Shown in pieces: positions 21,560 through 33,872 of a DNA stretch of 64,000 nucleotides; the stretch's first letter is position 1; every line of letters begins with the position of its first letter. The stretch is from Xiphydria camelus. Its lineage: Eukaryota; Arthropoda; Insecta; Hymenoptera; Xiphydriidae. The stretch lies in assembly GCA_963678675.1 (NCBI GenBank), contig OY783194.1:12963635-13027634 (forward strand), read 5' to 3'. A program made the position numbers and the translations under genes. A model generated the notes under the pieces. It was not told where the DNA came from and searched no databases. It saw nothing but the letters and a program-made list of their open reading frames with translations.

Positions 21560-24500
21560 CTAGTGGACCATTGTGCCCGGGCCCCGACTGGGGCAGCCCT
21601 AAATATAACTACGGGGTATGCCAGCCTTCCTCGCAAAGCGCAAAAGCTGACCCACCCCGATGTCCTTAATGCTGGCATCGTCGAAAGAGGGGGCTCCCAG
21701 TATAGAGTATCTAAGGGCCGTAAACCTCTCACAGCGCGCCAGTATATGTAGAGGAGTTTCCTCTTCATCTCCGTACCTGGGGCACAGGACCTCCGTACCG
21801 AGGCCCATGTTCTACAGGTGCTTTCTCGTGACCCAGTATCCAGTGAGAAGCCCCACGATCCACCGTAGTTGAGCCCTGTCGAGGTTCAACAACCTAGTGC
21901 CCAGCTTTCTAGAGGGTCCTCTAAGAAGAGCCCTCGTATGCTTCATACCCGGAGACCGTGCCCAAAGCTCGGCGAAGCGGCCCTTAATCCAATTATGAGC
22001 CGCCTTCCCTCACGAGCCCCATGGAGATGCCTATATTGTGCTCGGGATTAGGCCGCGAAGAGCCCAACCGAACCAGCTCGTCAGCTTTCTCGTTGCCAGC
22101 AATGCCGGTGTGACCCGGCACCCATAGCAACTTTACTCGATTCTCACTTGAGAGTCGTTCCAGTCTGTCGTTTCACTGAGGAGAGCGCTCCGAGCGTGGT
22201 CCGGCTGTCACTGCAGATATAGATGTGCTTGCCCCTGTAGCCCTTGTTCAGAATAAATTTGACGCAGGCCCAGATGGCAAACACCTCCGTCTGGAATACT
22301 ATAACATCGCGGCCCAAGGCGAAAGATAATTCCATCTTTGGCCCACCGCACCATACTCCCGCCCCCGCTCCTGTCCCCATTTTGGACCCGTCTGTAAACC
22401 AGATGAGTTCTTCCGGGGACAGAAGGTGATTTTTATCCCCCTCCCAGGACAATCTATCCGGGGTAAGGATTTCGAATCGACGCTGAAAGCGATAGCTGTC
22501 TCGGCATTGATCCCTCCTTTTCAGGGCGAACTCCTCTAACACTCCGTCCCCCCGGAAGATCGCGGCGTTCCCCCTGGTCGCTTGTCTCTAGTATCCAATA
22601 AGTACAGGCGTAGAGCCGTCTTCCTCGCCCCAGCCTCCGCCACAAGGTGGGGAGGTGCTAGGTTAAGGAGGGCCCCCATGGCCAGGGTCGGAGTTGTGCG
22701 CAAGGCACCGGTTATCCCCAGGCATGGTAGCCTGTAGACTTTAAGTAACGTCTTGCGGTTGATGTTCCTCATAAGAGAGGGCCACCACACTACTGACGCA
22801 AAGATCAACTGAGGCACTAGGATGGCAGTGTAGATCCACGCCACCACTCCCGGCCTCAGTCACCATGTGCTGCTGAATATTCTTCTACAGGCCCAAAAGT
22901 TAGAAATTTCCTTTTGGGCCTGCTTATTTATGATTTCTCCACAGGAGTTTGCTATCCAGAGTTACCCCCAAATAGCGCACCTCCCTGGAGGTCTTCAGCT
23001 CGATGCCGAAAATGGTGGAGCTTTAAATTTAAAGCCCCTCCTACGTGTGAACTACACCATCTCAGTTTTGCTTGGGTTAACCTTTAGCGACTTATAGGCA
23101 CCAGGTCTGCACGAGGACCAGCGCACGTTGCATTCGCCTCGCCAGCACCTCGGTATCTTTCCCCTTAACAGAGATCGGCAAGTCATCAGCATATCCCTGC
23201 ACAGTGAAGCCAGCCTCCCTGAGCTCCACTAGAAGCCCGTCTACCACCAGAGTCCACAGGAGTGGGGAACGTACTCCTCCTCCTCTGCGGACATTCTCTG
23301 GCAGCCCGAGCTTCCACCTCGGCTTCTCCGAGACTAGTCCAAACCCTCCGCGCTGCAGCATACTCTGGATCCAGCTAACGATGGATTCATCAATGCCGAA
23401 GCCTCGTGTCGCCTCGCAATTGGCTTCAAAGGAGGTGTTGTCAGAAGCCCCCTCAATATCCAGAAACACACTCAGAACCGATTCCTTCCTATCGAGAGAC
23501 CCTTCTATGTCGCGAACGAGACAGTGGAGAGCCGTCTCTACGGATTTACCGGTCTGGTATGCATGTTGCGTCCGCTCTATCGGTCTTTCGATCAGAGCGG
23601 TATCCCTGATATACCTATCAACCAGTCTCTCCAATGTTTCGAGCAAGAAAGATGTCTAGCTGATAGGCCTAAAAGACTTGGCCTGGTCGTAGCAGTTCTT
23701 ACCCGGTTTTGGTATGAAGACTACTCTGACCTTTCTCCAAGACTTAGGGATATATCCCAAAGCCAGATAGGATCTGTAGATAGTATAGAGGCATTGCAAT
23801 AGGTCCTCCCCTCCCTCCTGTAGAAGAGCTGGGAAGATCCTATCCACCCCCGGGCTCTTAAATCTCTCAAAGGATTTAATGGCCCACTCGATCCTGCTGA
23901 TTGTGACTACCTTTGCGGCAGTCTTCCAGTCCCCCGACCTACTCCCCCATCGATCCTCTTCGATGGGGGGATCGCAGGGCCAGAGCCTGGAAAATGCACC
24001 TCCAAAAGGTGCGTCAATATTTCTTCATGGCTGCTTACATCCCTGCCGTCTAGGAGCGTAAGTCTATAAAGCTGTATTGAGGGTTCTGATGCGAAGATCC
24101 TGCGCAGTCTGGAAACCTGAGGAAAGGCCTCCAGTTCCCCGCAAAATCTTCTCCAAGACTCTCTTTTTGATGATCTGACAAGCCTTTTATAAGTCCTCTG
24201 AGAAGACCTATAATTTTCCCAGTCCTGATTCAGGTCGGTTTTCACCGCCTTATTAAACAGCATACGGGTGCCCGTGCAGAGTTTATTTAACTCCTTATTC
24301 CACCAGGGTACCCTGGTGCTGTTCTTGCGTCGTTTAGCTGAGCACGCGGACTCATAGGATTGGATGACGGCATCTTGTAGACATTCTACTGCGCCGTGTA
24401 TCCTCCCCTTTGTCCTTGGGAAGCCGCTCTGAATGTCCAGGAGCCTCTCGCCGAGCTCTTCCCTATAGAAGACCCAGTTCGTGGCCCTAGGATTGCGGTA

Positions 24501-24875
24501 TACCTCCGTTATGCTCGAGTCCGCATCCTCCTCGACGCTAAAAGTAATTCGGCGATGATCCGAGAGAGTTACTACACTGAGCTTGATTCTCACCGCCGCC
24601 AGATCTCTAGTGCAAAATTTTTGGAGTCTCAGGGCACTGTATCTCTTACTCACAAAGACACAGGCCCTGGGACCCTCTCTCGAGGGTGCGTATATTAGGT
24701 TGCCACCCCCCAGTTGCAGCCCCGCAATCCTGCCTTCTCCTGTAGTCCAGGGCTATTGAATTAGAGCTATATCTGTTTGCCCTACTGCCAGGCCTCGGCT
24801 AACAATCGCCGAGGCCGCTATGCAGTGTGTGTGTTCCAAGTTTATCTGCGAGAATTTAACTCTCTCGGTAGCCAT
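21560..24875 (-). pseudogene. LINE ORF2: endonuclease, reverse transcriptase, RNase H
   Basis: ATG 24875 begins MATERVKFSQINLEHTHC, matching the start of an APE-type endonuclease. ALIQ is followed by TAG instead of the glutamate codon of the EN motif, and much of the middle endonuclease is deleted before VTLSDHRRITFSV. RT follows: PKSWRKVRVVFIPKPGK, AYQTGKSVETALHCLV, SVFLDIEGASDNTSFEANC, and GYADDLPISVKGKDTEV with the YADD catalytic box. RNase H follows: IWFTDGSKMGTGAGAGVW and FQTEVFAIWACV. The C-terminal Cys/His motif is CPRYGDEEETPLHILARC. Multiple shifts (near 23900, 23650, 23090, 22540, 22140) and stops make it inactive. The order EN-RT-RNase H and R1-like wording support an R1-group LINE. 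Confidence 0.88.
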
Positions 24876-25402
24876 GGTGACTAAGAGTTGGCCAGTCCTC
24901 GCTGATTGCAGGGAGAATCAGAGGGCCCGACCTAGCGAGCCCCCCTCCCCCTCCTCCTCTCGGGAGTAGCCGAATCGGCATCCTCCCGAGTTGAGGAAGA
25001 CCAGCCAGTCAGAATCCCTTCAAGGGTCTTTTGGACTCTCTTCCGGGTCTCCGCCTGGCCGGCCTTTAATACCGCGCAGGCCATAGGGGTTCTTCCCTTC
25101 TGCCTGCGGGCGGCTTCCTGGGGCGGATCCGACACCCTACCCGAAGACCCCGAGGGTTTACCCCCGGAGGTCCCCGCGACGGGGCCCTGATCCGTAACAT
25201 CGCACGAAGGGCCGAATATCAAGGCCGGGCCGACCCCTGTGCCAGAACTGGCTCAGGGGCCCTGGGACCCCCCCCCCTCATCCCTTCCTGTGGCGCTTTG
25301 GCATCTGTCGTGGGAACACCGCGTCTCCCGTGTACCGGACTGAGCCTCTCTGAAGAGTACCCGCCCAATGCCGAGGTGAGCCATTAAGCCCCTTTCCTTC
25401 AG

Positions 25403-25976
25403 CTACTTCAGCGACTCAGCGTCGACGCCTACGACAAGTTGGACAGAATGTTGTTCAACCTTTCTATCCCACACCCTCCAGAGTTGGGTGTGGAGACCAG
25501 GATTCTGTGTTCCCATCCTCCTCAAGATGACGCCGGTCTCCTCCGGGATACCCGGAATAACTAGTACCATCTTGCTGAGCCTTGGAAGGTTGTCTCTCTC
25601 CAACATGGTCAGAGAGGCGCCCTTTCAAGGCCTCAAGGTCGGGACCGTCATCCTCAGCCATGCTTTTGCCTCCTCAGAGGGGCAGGTGATCCAAAGGAGC
25701 CCATGTTCAATCTTGTACTCGTTGAAGCACGGGATCTCCGTCCCCATGAGTACGGAGTCCAGAGCCCGCCCGAGTGCCAGAACGGCAAGGTGGTCTTGGC
25801 GTAGGTCAAAGATGGCCTCAGGATATCCGGTTGGGGCAATTGCCACCTTCTTATCAATCGCCACAGCCTCCCCACGGGGAAGCAGGCCTTAGAAAAACCC
25901 TGCTTTTTTTTTCTTGTTATGCACCTCGGGGGGAGTGCTATCCGACGGCCAAGCCCTTTTGCGGTTCCCGCCGTCG
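25403..25976 (-). pseudogene. LINE ORF1, C-terminal part with DUF4780-like domain
   Basis: Continues the ORF1 cut at 31504: GGNRKRAWPSDSTPPEVHNK directly follows when the Transib insertion and one CGTCG are removed. After a shift at the A-run near 25900 comes AIDKKVAIAPTGYPEAIFDL, then YKIEHGLLWITCPSEEAKAW, and after another shift LPRLSKMVLVIPGIPEETG, LRRMGTQNPGLHTQLWRVWD and LVVGVDAESLK. These are the blocks of the DUF4780 domain common in insect LINE ORF1 proteins, which bind nucleic acid. Confidence 0.82.
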
Positions 25977-26123
25977 CACAGTGGGGCCAAATCCCAAAAA
26001 CCTGGCCAAAATTCAAAAAGTGGATATATTGATCTGAAATTTGTTACTCGGGGGTTTTTGTGGTCGCTGATCACGAATCCGTATTTAGATTTAAAGAATT
26101 CCACAATGGAAATTATGGAAGTC

Positions 26124-26366
26124 AATTGAGCCGTTGAGAACCAGAATGGTGTAAGTCACATTTCATGTAAGCTGAGATTATTTGACTGCAAAATTAAGTA
26201 CAATTTGAAAAATCTGTCTAGATGATACAAAACAAATGTTTACGATATAAAATATTTGTTTGTATCTTCTAAACAGATTTTTCAAATTGTACTTAACTTT
26301 GCAGTCAAATAATCTCAGCTTACATGAAATGTGACTTACACCATTCTGGTTTTCAATGGCTCAATT
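26124..26366. mobile_element. Palindromic MITE
   Basis: A 243-bp near-perfect palindrome: arms AATTGAGCCGTTGAGAACCA and inverse, each over 100 bp, around a short loop near 26245. Possible AATT duplication. No coding. Confidence 0.8.
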
Positions 26367-26637
26367 ATTATTGTTTAAAAGAAAAATGTTCCTTCTTCAT
26401 CAGAATAGTTGTTTAAGGATAAAAAAAGTCTCGAAACATTTGGATGATTTTTGTAAAAGTTTCCTATACCGTGAAAATTTCCGTGAGAGAAATGCCATTA
26501 GCGCGAGTGCTGATGGGTTAATGTTGTATTCTTCTGTTTCCCCCTCTTATTCTTCGGAGTATGTAAAAAACAAGAAATTTCATTCTTCCAAACCACGTGT
26601 TAACACGCTAAGATTGCCTCTTTGCTGTACCCTGCCT
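26367..26637. other. No gene recognised
   Basis: Transib-internal AT-rich sequence without a supported feature, ending in a CT tract. Confidence 0.4.
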
Positions 26638-26858
26638 GTTTCTCTCTCTCTCTCTCTCNNNNNNNNNNNNNNNNNNNNNNNNNNNNNNNNNNNNNNNNNN
26701 NNNNNNNNNNNNNNNNNNNNNNNNNNNNNNNNNNNNNNNNNNNNNNNNNNNNNNNNNNNNNNNNNNNNNNNNNNNNNNNNNNNNNNNNNNNNNNNNNNNN
26801 NNNNNNNNNNNNNNNNNNNNNNNNNNNNNNNNNNNNNNNNNNNNNNNNNNNNNNNNNN
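26638..26858. other. CT microsatellite and 200-bp assembly gap
   Basis: (TC)n from 26641 runs directly into 200 N (26659-26858), a round placeholder length. The gap probably hides more CT repeat plus part of the next LINE's RT domain. Open frames across the N run are meaningless. Confidence 0.95.
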
Positions 26859-27643
26859 TCTTTGCAGACGATCTCCAAATATACGCCTCATGCCCGCCTT
26901 CAGACTTGACTGGGTGCATACGGAAACTCAAAGGTGACATCGCAGCTATTAGAGCTGGGCTACAAGAAATCGTCTTCGCCTAAATCTACTTAAAACTAAA
27001 GTGCGATCATTCTAGGCAACAACCGTCTTATTAATCAAATATCCTTGATGATCTCCCATCCTTAGGCGATGGTCAAGGAAAGATTCCATTTATAACCTCA
27101 GTTAGGAATTTAGGAGTAATCTTGGATTCGAAACTGAATTTCCACAAACATATTGCCCACGTTACGTCTAAGGTTAACGGTGTTTACTACCAGCTGGTGC
27201 AGCTTCGCGATTACACCGACGTCAACCTTCGGAGGCACCTAGTTACTGCATTAGCGTTGCCACATATCTATTACTGCTCAGCTGCTCTTACAGGTATCGG
27301 GGTCGTCAACGACCTCAAACTTCAAAGACTGGTCAACAAGGGGATCAGATACATTTTTGGACTGCCGCGTGACGTCTCTATCTCCTCCTACCGTCGACAG
27401 TTGGACTGGCTGACCGTGAATAATGCCAGGAAGTACTCACGTGCCTGTCTGACATACTCCTCTTTTTGCCAGAATTCTCCGACATTTCTTACAGATCTTC
27501 TACTAATGCATACTTCAAATCGCCCTCTGCGAAGTCCTCAATCTCAGCAACTGGTGATACGTAGCCACCGTACAGAGGCATATAAACATGCTTTTGCAGT
27601 TTCTGCGCCTTATCTGTGGAACTCTATTCCTGAGGATATAAAA
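26859..27643 (+). pseudogene. LINE reverse transcriptase, C-terminal fragment (first)
   Basis: Begins at the gap edge with FADDLQIYASCPPSDLTG, the RT catalytic box, then TSVRNLGVILDSKLNFHKHI, YCSAALTGIGVVNDLKLQRL, NKGIRYIFGLPRDVSISSYR and YLWNSIPEDIK. This is the palm/thumb and C-terminal region of a Jockey/CR1-type LINE ORF2. Sequence switches at about 27643 to a different LINE, so the 251-codon frame at 27122-27877 joins two elements. Confidence 0.78.
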
Positions 27644-29395
27644 AATATACAATATGACGAAATCAGATTTGAAGGAGTTGATATAAATGAAGAATTAAAT
27701 ATAGCAGATAGATTTAATAAGTACTTTATCAAAAGCATAAAAGAAATAGTTTTAAGTATTGGCGAGAATAATATGGTAGTTGAAGGAGTTAGGAGTGAAG
27801 ATTATCGAACAGACACGTGGGAGGAGTTTAAACCAGTAACAATAGATGAACTGAGCAAAAAACTATACAAGGAATGACATTAAAAAAAGGAACAGCTGAA
27901 GGAACATCAACCCAGGTTTTAAAAGAAACATTTGAGGTAATAGGCACAGAATTGTTAGAGGTCATAAATATATCGCTAAACGAAGGTACTTGTCCTAGCG
28001 AATGGAAGACATCAACGGTAACCCCAATAGAAAAAGTAAAGAACACATTAAAAGGGCGAATGAATTCAGACCAATTAATGTACTACCGACATATGAAAAA
28101 GTTTTGGAACTGACAGTAAAAATACAACTGGATGATTTCATAGAAAATAATAATATACTGATAGAACACCAATCAGGTTTTCGTAAGGGAAATTCATGTG
28201 AAACAGCAATACAAACTGTACTAGATCAGTGGAAAGTAGAAATAAGTAAAGGAAAAATGATTGGGATAATATTTATGGACTTAAAAAGTGCTTTTGAAAC
28301 GATTGACAGGAGGAAACTCATAGACAAGCTAGAAGTATAAGGAATAAAAGGAAAGGTACTTAAATGGTTTGAATCCTATATTAGTGAAAGGTATCAACAA
28401 GTCAAAGTAGATGGAAAAATATCAAATCGAATGTTAACGGAATATGGAGTGCCACGAGGATCGGTGTTGGGACCCATCCTGTTCATTTTATATATAAACG
28501 ATATAGTACAAATCAAGACGGAAGAATCGACAATAAAATTGTTTGCTGACGATACTATGATATATGTTGAAGGAGAAAGCGTGGGTGAGATAGAAAAGAA
28601 ACTGCAGGCAGTGTTGAGTAGACTAGAGGTGTGGTTAGATGAAAATAAACTAAGAATGAACGCGAATAAAACAAAATACATGATAATGAGAAGTGTGAAG
28701 AAAGAAGTGGCGAGAGAAATTAGTGTAATTATAAAAGAGGGAGTAGAACTGGAAAGAGTCGCGGAAATAAAATATTTAGGTATTATATTAGATGACCAAC
28801 TATTATTTAAGAAACATTGCGATTATGTATTGAAGAAGGTGGGCAAGAAAATCCTGTGGGGTGGGGTTCCTGAGCCGTATAGGAAACCATGTCTCAGCGT
28901 ATACACGGTGTGTGTGTCATATACAAATCAATTATAGGACCACATTTTGAATATTGCTCCACAATAATGATAAATATGGGTAAGACGGAGATAGAAAAAT
29001 TGCAGAAAGCTCAGAACCGAGCGATGCGAATAATACTGCACGTAAGGAGGGCCACCCGAATAAGGGATATGTTAGAGGCACTCAATTTTATGAGTATACG
29101 TGAAAGACTAGAACTCAATGTGAAAATTTTTATACACAAAATGATAAACAATGTGATGTTGAGCGACTTGTGTGGAAGAGTGGAAATGGTAGGAGCAAGA
29201 GGGGGAATGAGAACTAGACAAGCGGAAAACATAAAAATAAGCTTTAGGAGCACGACCAGTGCGCAACAAAGTCTGCTATATGAAGATGCAAAAATGTATA
29301 ACGAATTACCGAAAGAAGTGAAGGCACTAGCAGACCAGAAAAAGTTCAAGAAAGCAGTGAAAGAGTTCATAATGGAGAGGAGAATGCGAAGATAG
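27644..29395 (+). pseudogene. LINE ORF2 reverse transcriptase (second), nearly intact 3' half
   Basis: In order: NIADRFNKYFIKSIKEIV, NISLNEGTCPSEWKTSTVTP, EFRPINVLPTYEKVLELTVK, HQSGFRKGNSCETAIQTVLD, FMDLKSAFETIDRRKL, GVPRGSVLGPILFILYINDI, IKLFADDTMIYVEGESVGEI (FADD box), LGIILDDQLLFKKHCDYVL, SIIGPHFEYCSTIMINMG and YEDAKMYNELPKEVKALADQ before the stop at 29395. Few breaks: shifts near 27875, 28060, 28340 and 28850. Lack of an endonuclease shows 5' truncation. Relative intactness suggests it is among the youngest inserts here. Confidence 0.85.
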
Positions 29396-29554
29396 GAAAT
29401 AGAAGTGAGAATATTGTGCGAATTGGAAAGTGTAGTTAGTGTGTATGTGTGTTAGGTACGTATTATGTATGGGAAGTGTATGTGTGTATGTATGTATGTA
29501 TTATGTACGGAAAGCGTTAAGATAAAATTGTAAGGAAAGTGTAAGAGTAGTGTA

Positions 29555-30391
29555 AAGGCCCCTGTACACGTTGGGCCAATGCGTTGGGCCAATGCGTTGG
29601 GCCAATGCGTTGGGCCAACGTGTACAGGGCCACTTGGCATAAATTTGTCGTTGGCGGCCAGCGTTGGCCGGCCAGCCGAGTGTTGTCGGTTTTTCGTCCA
29701 CATATCAAAGGATCTTGGCGCAGTTCGCCAACAGCGTTCACACGTTGGCCTCTCGTAGGTGCCGTTATATACTAAAAGATGGCGGTCACGGAGGTATTAT
29801 AATAATACCTTCGACTAGAATTGTTTGAGGTGATTGGATGGACCATTAGGAAGTGTCATTTACAAGGATTTTGCTCAGAACCCCTGCAAAAGACACGCCA
29901 GATGACTCAAAAAAGAAAAAATTTTGCTCAAAAAATATTCGTACCTCGGGCTGAAAATTTGTATGTTACTTGTTTGAAGGTCACAAATGATGTACCTATG
30001 TAAATCGTCGGTTAGGTCACTAATAAAGGGGTATCAGACGCCCTCAAATTTGTAACTTTTGTTTCGAACATTTTTTTATGTTACCTCCGTCTGACGTTTT
30101 AATATATTACATGACTTGTCATTTTTTTCTTAAAAAAATTTTTTTTACCTCTGACGTTTTAACATATTGTTTCAGAGACTTTTCGAAACACATAAAATAA
30201 TTGTCAGACGAGAAAACCTATACAAAATAGAAAGTGCTGTTCAAGTAAATGGCCGCGACTGCGATAGTGTCCACGTCCATCCACGTCAAATGGCCAATGC
30301 AGAATGAGCAACGCCAACGTGTAAACGCTGTCCCAACTCATTGGCCCAACGCATTGGCCCAACGCATTGGCCCAACGTGTACAGGGGGCTT
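29555..30391. mobile_element. TA-flanked MITE with GCGTTGGGCCAAT repeats at both ends
   Basis: TA at 29553-29554 and 30392-30393. Ends AAGGCCCCTGTACACGTTGG and its inverse. Just inside the left end the 13-bp block GCGTTGGGCCAAT is repeated in tandem, and the inverted version (GCATTGGCCCAAC) is repeated inside the right end. No transposase. It interrupts a LINE 3'-UTR repeat whose other copies are continuous. Confidence 0.88.
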
Positions 30392-30412
30392 TATACAGTA
30401 ATAGCCAAATGT

Positions 30413-30635
30413 ATTATGTATGGAAAGTGTATGTGTGTATGTATGTATGTATCATGTATAGAAAGCGTGAAGATGAAACTGTAAGGAAAGTGTAAAAGTA
30501 GTGTAACACAGTAATAGCTAAATGTATTATGTATGGAAAGTGTATGCGTGTATGTATGTATGTATCATGTATAGAAAGCGTGAAGATGAAGTTGTAAAGA
30601 AAGTGTAAAAGTAGTGTAACACAGTAATAGCCAAG
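30413..30635 (+). repeat. Tandem 108-bp repeats of the LINE 3' UTR
   Basis: Two full units (TATTATGTATGGAAAGTGTA ... AGTAGTGTAACACAGTAATAGC) follow a first unit at 29460-29555 that is cut by the MITE. Units contain a short (GTAT)n tract. Confidence 0.8.
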
Positions 30636-30668
30636 GGCTAATAAACCAGTATTAATTAATCAATCAAT

Positions 30669-31450
<782 letters not shown>

Positions 31451-31503
31451 GAAACTTTTTTTTTTGTATTTTGGCCAGGTTTTTGGGATTTGGCCCCACT
31501 GTG

Positions 31504-31933
31504 CGTCGGTCCCCTCCGGGGGAGCATTTGGTCGTCCGCCGGCGTGGGGTTGCCCACTAGCTGAGCCTCTCCCACCGATAGACGACCTCCCTGTCATGAC
31601 CTCCGGGTTAGTCGTCGAGGAGGCCCCGAGCTCAGCCAGTCTGGCTTTGCGAGCCCTCTTCTTCGCCGCCTCCGAACGGCTCTTCTTTTTACTTTTGGTA
31701 GTCGAGGCCCCGGAAGTTTCGGCTAATACCTTATCTTCACCAGCCTCGTATTCCCGGGATTCAGTCAATGACAGGCAGCTGGCCGTCAATGAGGCCAAAG
31801 CCCCATCGCCTTCCAGGGCCTGTCGTTTAGCCGTGTCTTCAACAGATGGAGCTGCCTCCGTAGAAGCCTTCCCACCCGCTGGTTTTTCTAAGTTTCCTAA
31901 GTTTTCTAAGTTTTTTTGGTTATCTATATCCAT
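31504..31933 (-). pseudogene. LINE ORF1, N-terminal part
   Basis: ATG at 31933 (MDIDNQKNLENLGNLEKPAG). Low-complexity and basic region TTKSKKKSRSEAAKKRARKA then a Gly-rich stretch ending PPEGTD. The open frame runs on into the Transib end (AQWGQIPKTWPKYKKK), so the 161-codon frame is a chimera, not a real C-terminus. The true continuation is at 25976 and below. Confidence 0.82.
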
Positions 31934-32294
31934 CTAGTTCCCACGAGTAGGCAGGGAATATACGGTCCGCCGCAACAGAGCCTGCCATGCGGGGGTAAGG
32001 CTAAATACAGTGGGGTGGCGCCTGATTCCCCAAGGGCATCGTTTGCGGCACTATGACCCCAGTACCATCCAGCCATCGGCACGATAGCTTACGCCTTGGC
32101 TTGGGGAGCTGGTCCGCGACGGGGCTTTAGCACCGAAGTGCTGTATGGCATCCGCTAACCAGGGTCTTCCGTGGGCCGCAAACGGAGTCCACTTCTGTCA
32201 CCTAGCCACCCTCCTATCCGCCACCTGGAGTCGCGCCCGGTTGGAGCTCACCCAGTTTTCCCCGCTCTCCTTTACGGAGATTAGGAAACCCGGG
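31934..32294 (-). other. LINE 5' untranslated region
   Basis: About 360 bp of GC-rich sequence between the target duplication and the ORF1 start codon, beginning CCCGGGTTTCCTAATCTCCG on the minus strand. It presumably carries the internal promoter of the LINE. Confidence 0.65.
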
Positions 32295-32358
32295 TAGGGC
32301 TGCGTTTAGGACTCAAAAAAAGGAAAAAGAGAATGCAGTCAACAATAGTAACTTATTA

Positions 32359-33082
32359 CACAGGGTGTCCCTAAATATCATGTACAAACGGAAGGAGGTA
32401 ATTCTTTGGCTCATTTCATGACTAAAAGTTCATATAAACATAGGTCCGTAAAAGCTTCGTTACTGATAAACAGGGTGTTGAAATTTCAAAAATTTTTTAG
32501 TTTTTTTTATAGCTCATGCAGTTTTTAAGATTTGGAATGGAGGTTATGCTATAGGGTTTATATCATTGGGCATGTCAAATGGTTGTGAGAATCTACAGGA
32601 GGTTATTTTTTTAGGGGTCGTGCCCCCTTTTCTCCCCCTGAACTTTTTCGCGGTGCGCCACTGTTAGATTCTAAAATACAAAATAAATTTTATGTTTTGT
32701 TTACAATCTTTTTGGTCTCCTCTAGTTTTTTCGCATATGTCACCGTTATCGAGAAAAAACCGTAAGAAATACTCCAGGAATGTCAAAAAGACTCCGGAAA
32801 TCAATGAGAAGAAAAAAGTAGGCATGTGTGTAAGGGTTGGAGGAGGTCGTTTTCAGCAGTTTTTGTAACGTTGTTTTGTTATGTTTATTATTTAGGTTTT
32901 TCTTATTGTAATAAATCATTGCTACAAAAACCGCGTTATCTACAATAAAAAGTTTTGAAATTTCAAACACTGTAGATCAGGAACGAAGCTTTTACGGGCC
33001 TATGTTTATATGAACTTTTAGTCATGAAATAAGCCAAAGAATTATCTCCTTCCGTTTGTACATGATATTTAGGGACACACTG
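32359..33082. mobile_element. TA-flanked fold-back MITE inside the Sola-like transposase
   Basis: Ends CACAGGGTGTCCCTAAATAT (left) and GGGACACACTG (right), TA on both sides (32357-32358, 33083-33084). Arms of about 130 bp: ATGTACAAACGGAAGGAG ... GGTCCGTAAAAGCTTCGTT and its inverse at 32980-33063. No coding content. Transposase coding stands on both sides, off by one base after removal. Confidence 0.85.
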
Positions 33083-33590
33083 TATAAGACGATGGACATG
33101 CAACAAACGATGCCCTTTCCCAAATTAAGTACGTCGAAGGCCTTTTACCTTCGGCGGATCTGGTTTTATCATTTTGGTGTTCATACTGTTACCGATAACG
33201 GGGACAAGCCTTTCATGTTTACTTGGACTGAGGATGTTGCAAGTAGAGGAAGCAACGAGGTGGCAAGTTGTTTGTATTACTTTACCCAAGTTGCCAAGGA
33301 GATGCTGAAAGATGTCGATCACTTAATAATATGGTCAGCTTCCTGTTCAGGACAGAGAATACAAATTTTAACATTTCATCTCTATATCAATATTTGATAT
33401 TAACTAAAACATTTAAAGTAACCGATCATAAGTTTCCCGAAATGGGTCACTCTTATCTTGATTCAGACCGCGACTTCTGAAGAATTAAAAAAAAACTCAG
33501 ATACATGAAAAGATTTGTACACCTGAACAATACCGAACGATTTAAAAGATGCCAGTATAAAGAATGCTTCAATTTACGATATGGAACACC

Positions 33591-33870
33591 ACTTCCTTAA
33601 GGTTCCTCGAGCGGTACAGGAGCTTTTTCCCTGCTAAAGTTAGTCCACTGAAGTACAGTAACACTCTAAAGTATGTTCTTCGTGCGGAGTGGCAACAACG
33701 TTTGATGTACAGTAGTATGTGTGTATCTGTGAGTTCAAACATGGAGCCCAAAACATCTGGTCATGCATCTGTACGTAGTATTTGTATGTATCTGTCAGTT
33801 AAGAAATGGAGCCCAAAACATCTGGTCATGTTGACGTCATGCAACGTTGCGACATTGACTTATCAAAGGT
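33591..33870. other. Non-coding part of the Sola-like element with a short tandem duplication
   Basis: No clear coding. A block of about 73 bp containing GGAGCCCAAAACATCTGGTCATG occurs twice (33738-33770, 33809-33832), so a local duplication took place here. Confidence 0.5.
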
Positions 33871-33872
33871 TA

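Larger units (their letters stand above)
27644..30668 (+). mobile_element. CR1/L2-like LINE, 5'-truncated, with full 3' end
   Basis: Contains the 3' part of ORF2 (27644-29395) and a 3' UTR made of about 108-bp repeats (29440-29555, 30413-30520, 30521-30635). It ends with TATTAATTAATCAATCAATC then a CT microsatellite. A second 3' tail of the same kind is at 16690. The MITE 29555-30391 interrupts the first UTR repeat. Clade assignment is tentative. Confidence 0.78.

Noticed and set aside
25977..26010. CACAGTG plus A-rich stretch as a true immune recombination signal
   Set aside because: Insects have no V(D)J system; the motif is the Transib terminus, related only by ancestry.
26356..26940. Open frames running across 26659-26858
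   Set aside because: They cross 200 unknown bases; the translation there is undefined.
27122..27877. 251-codon frame as one protein
   Set aside because: It joins the C-terminus of one LINE to the middle of another at about 27643.
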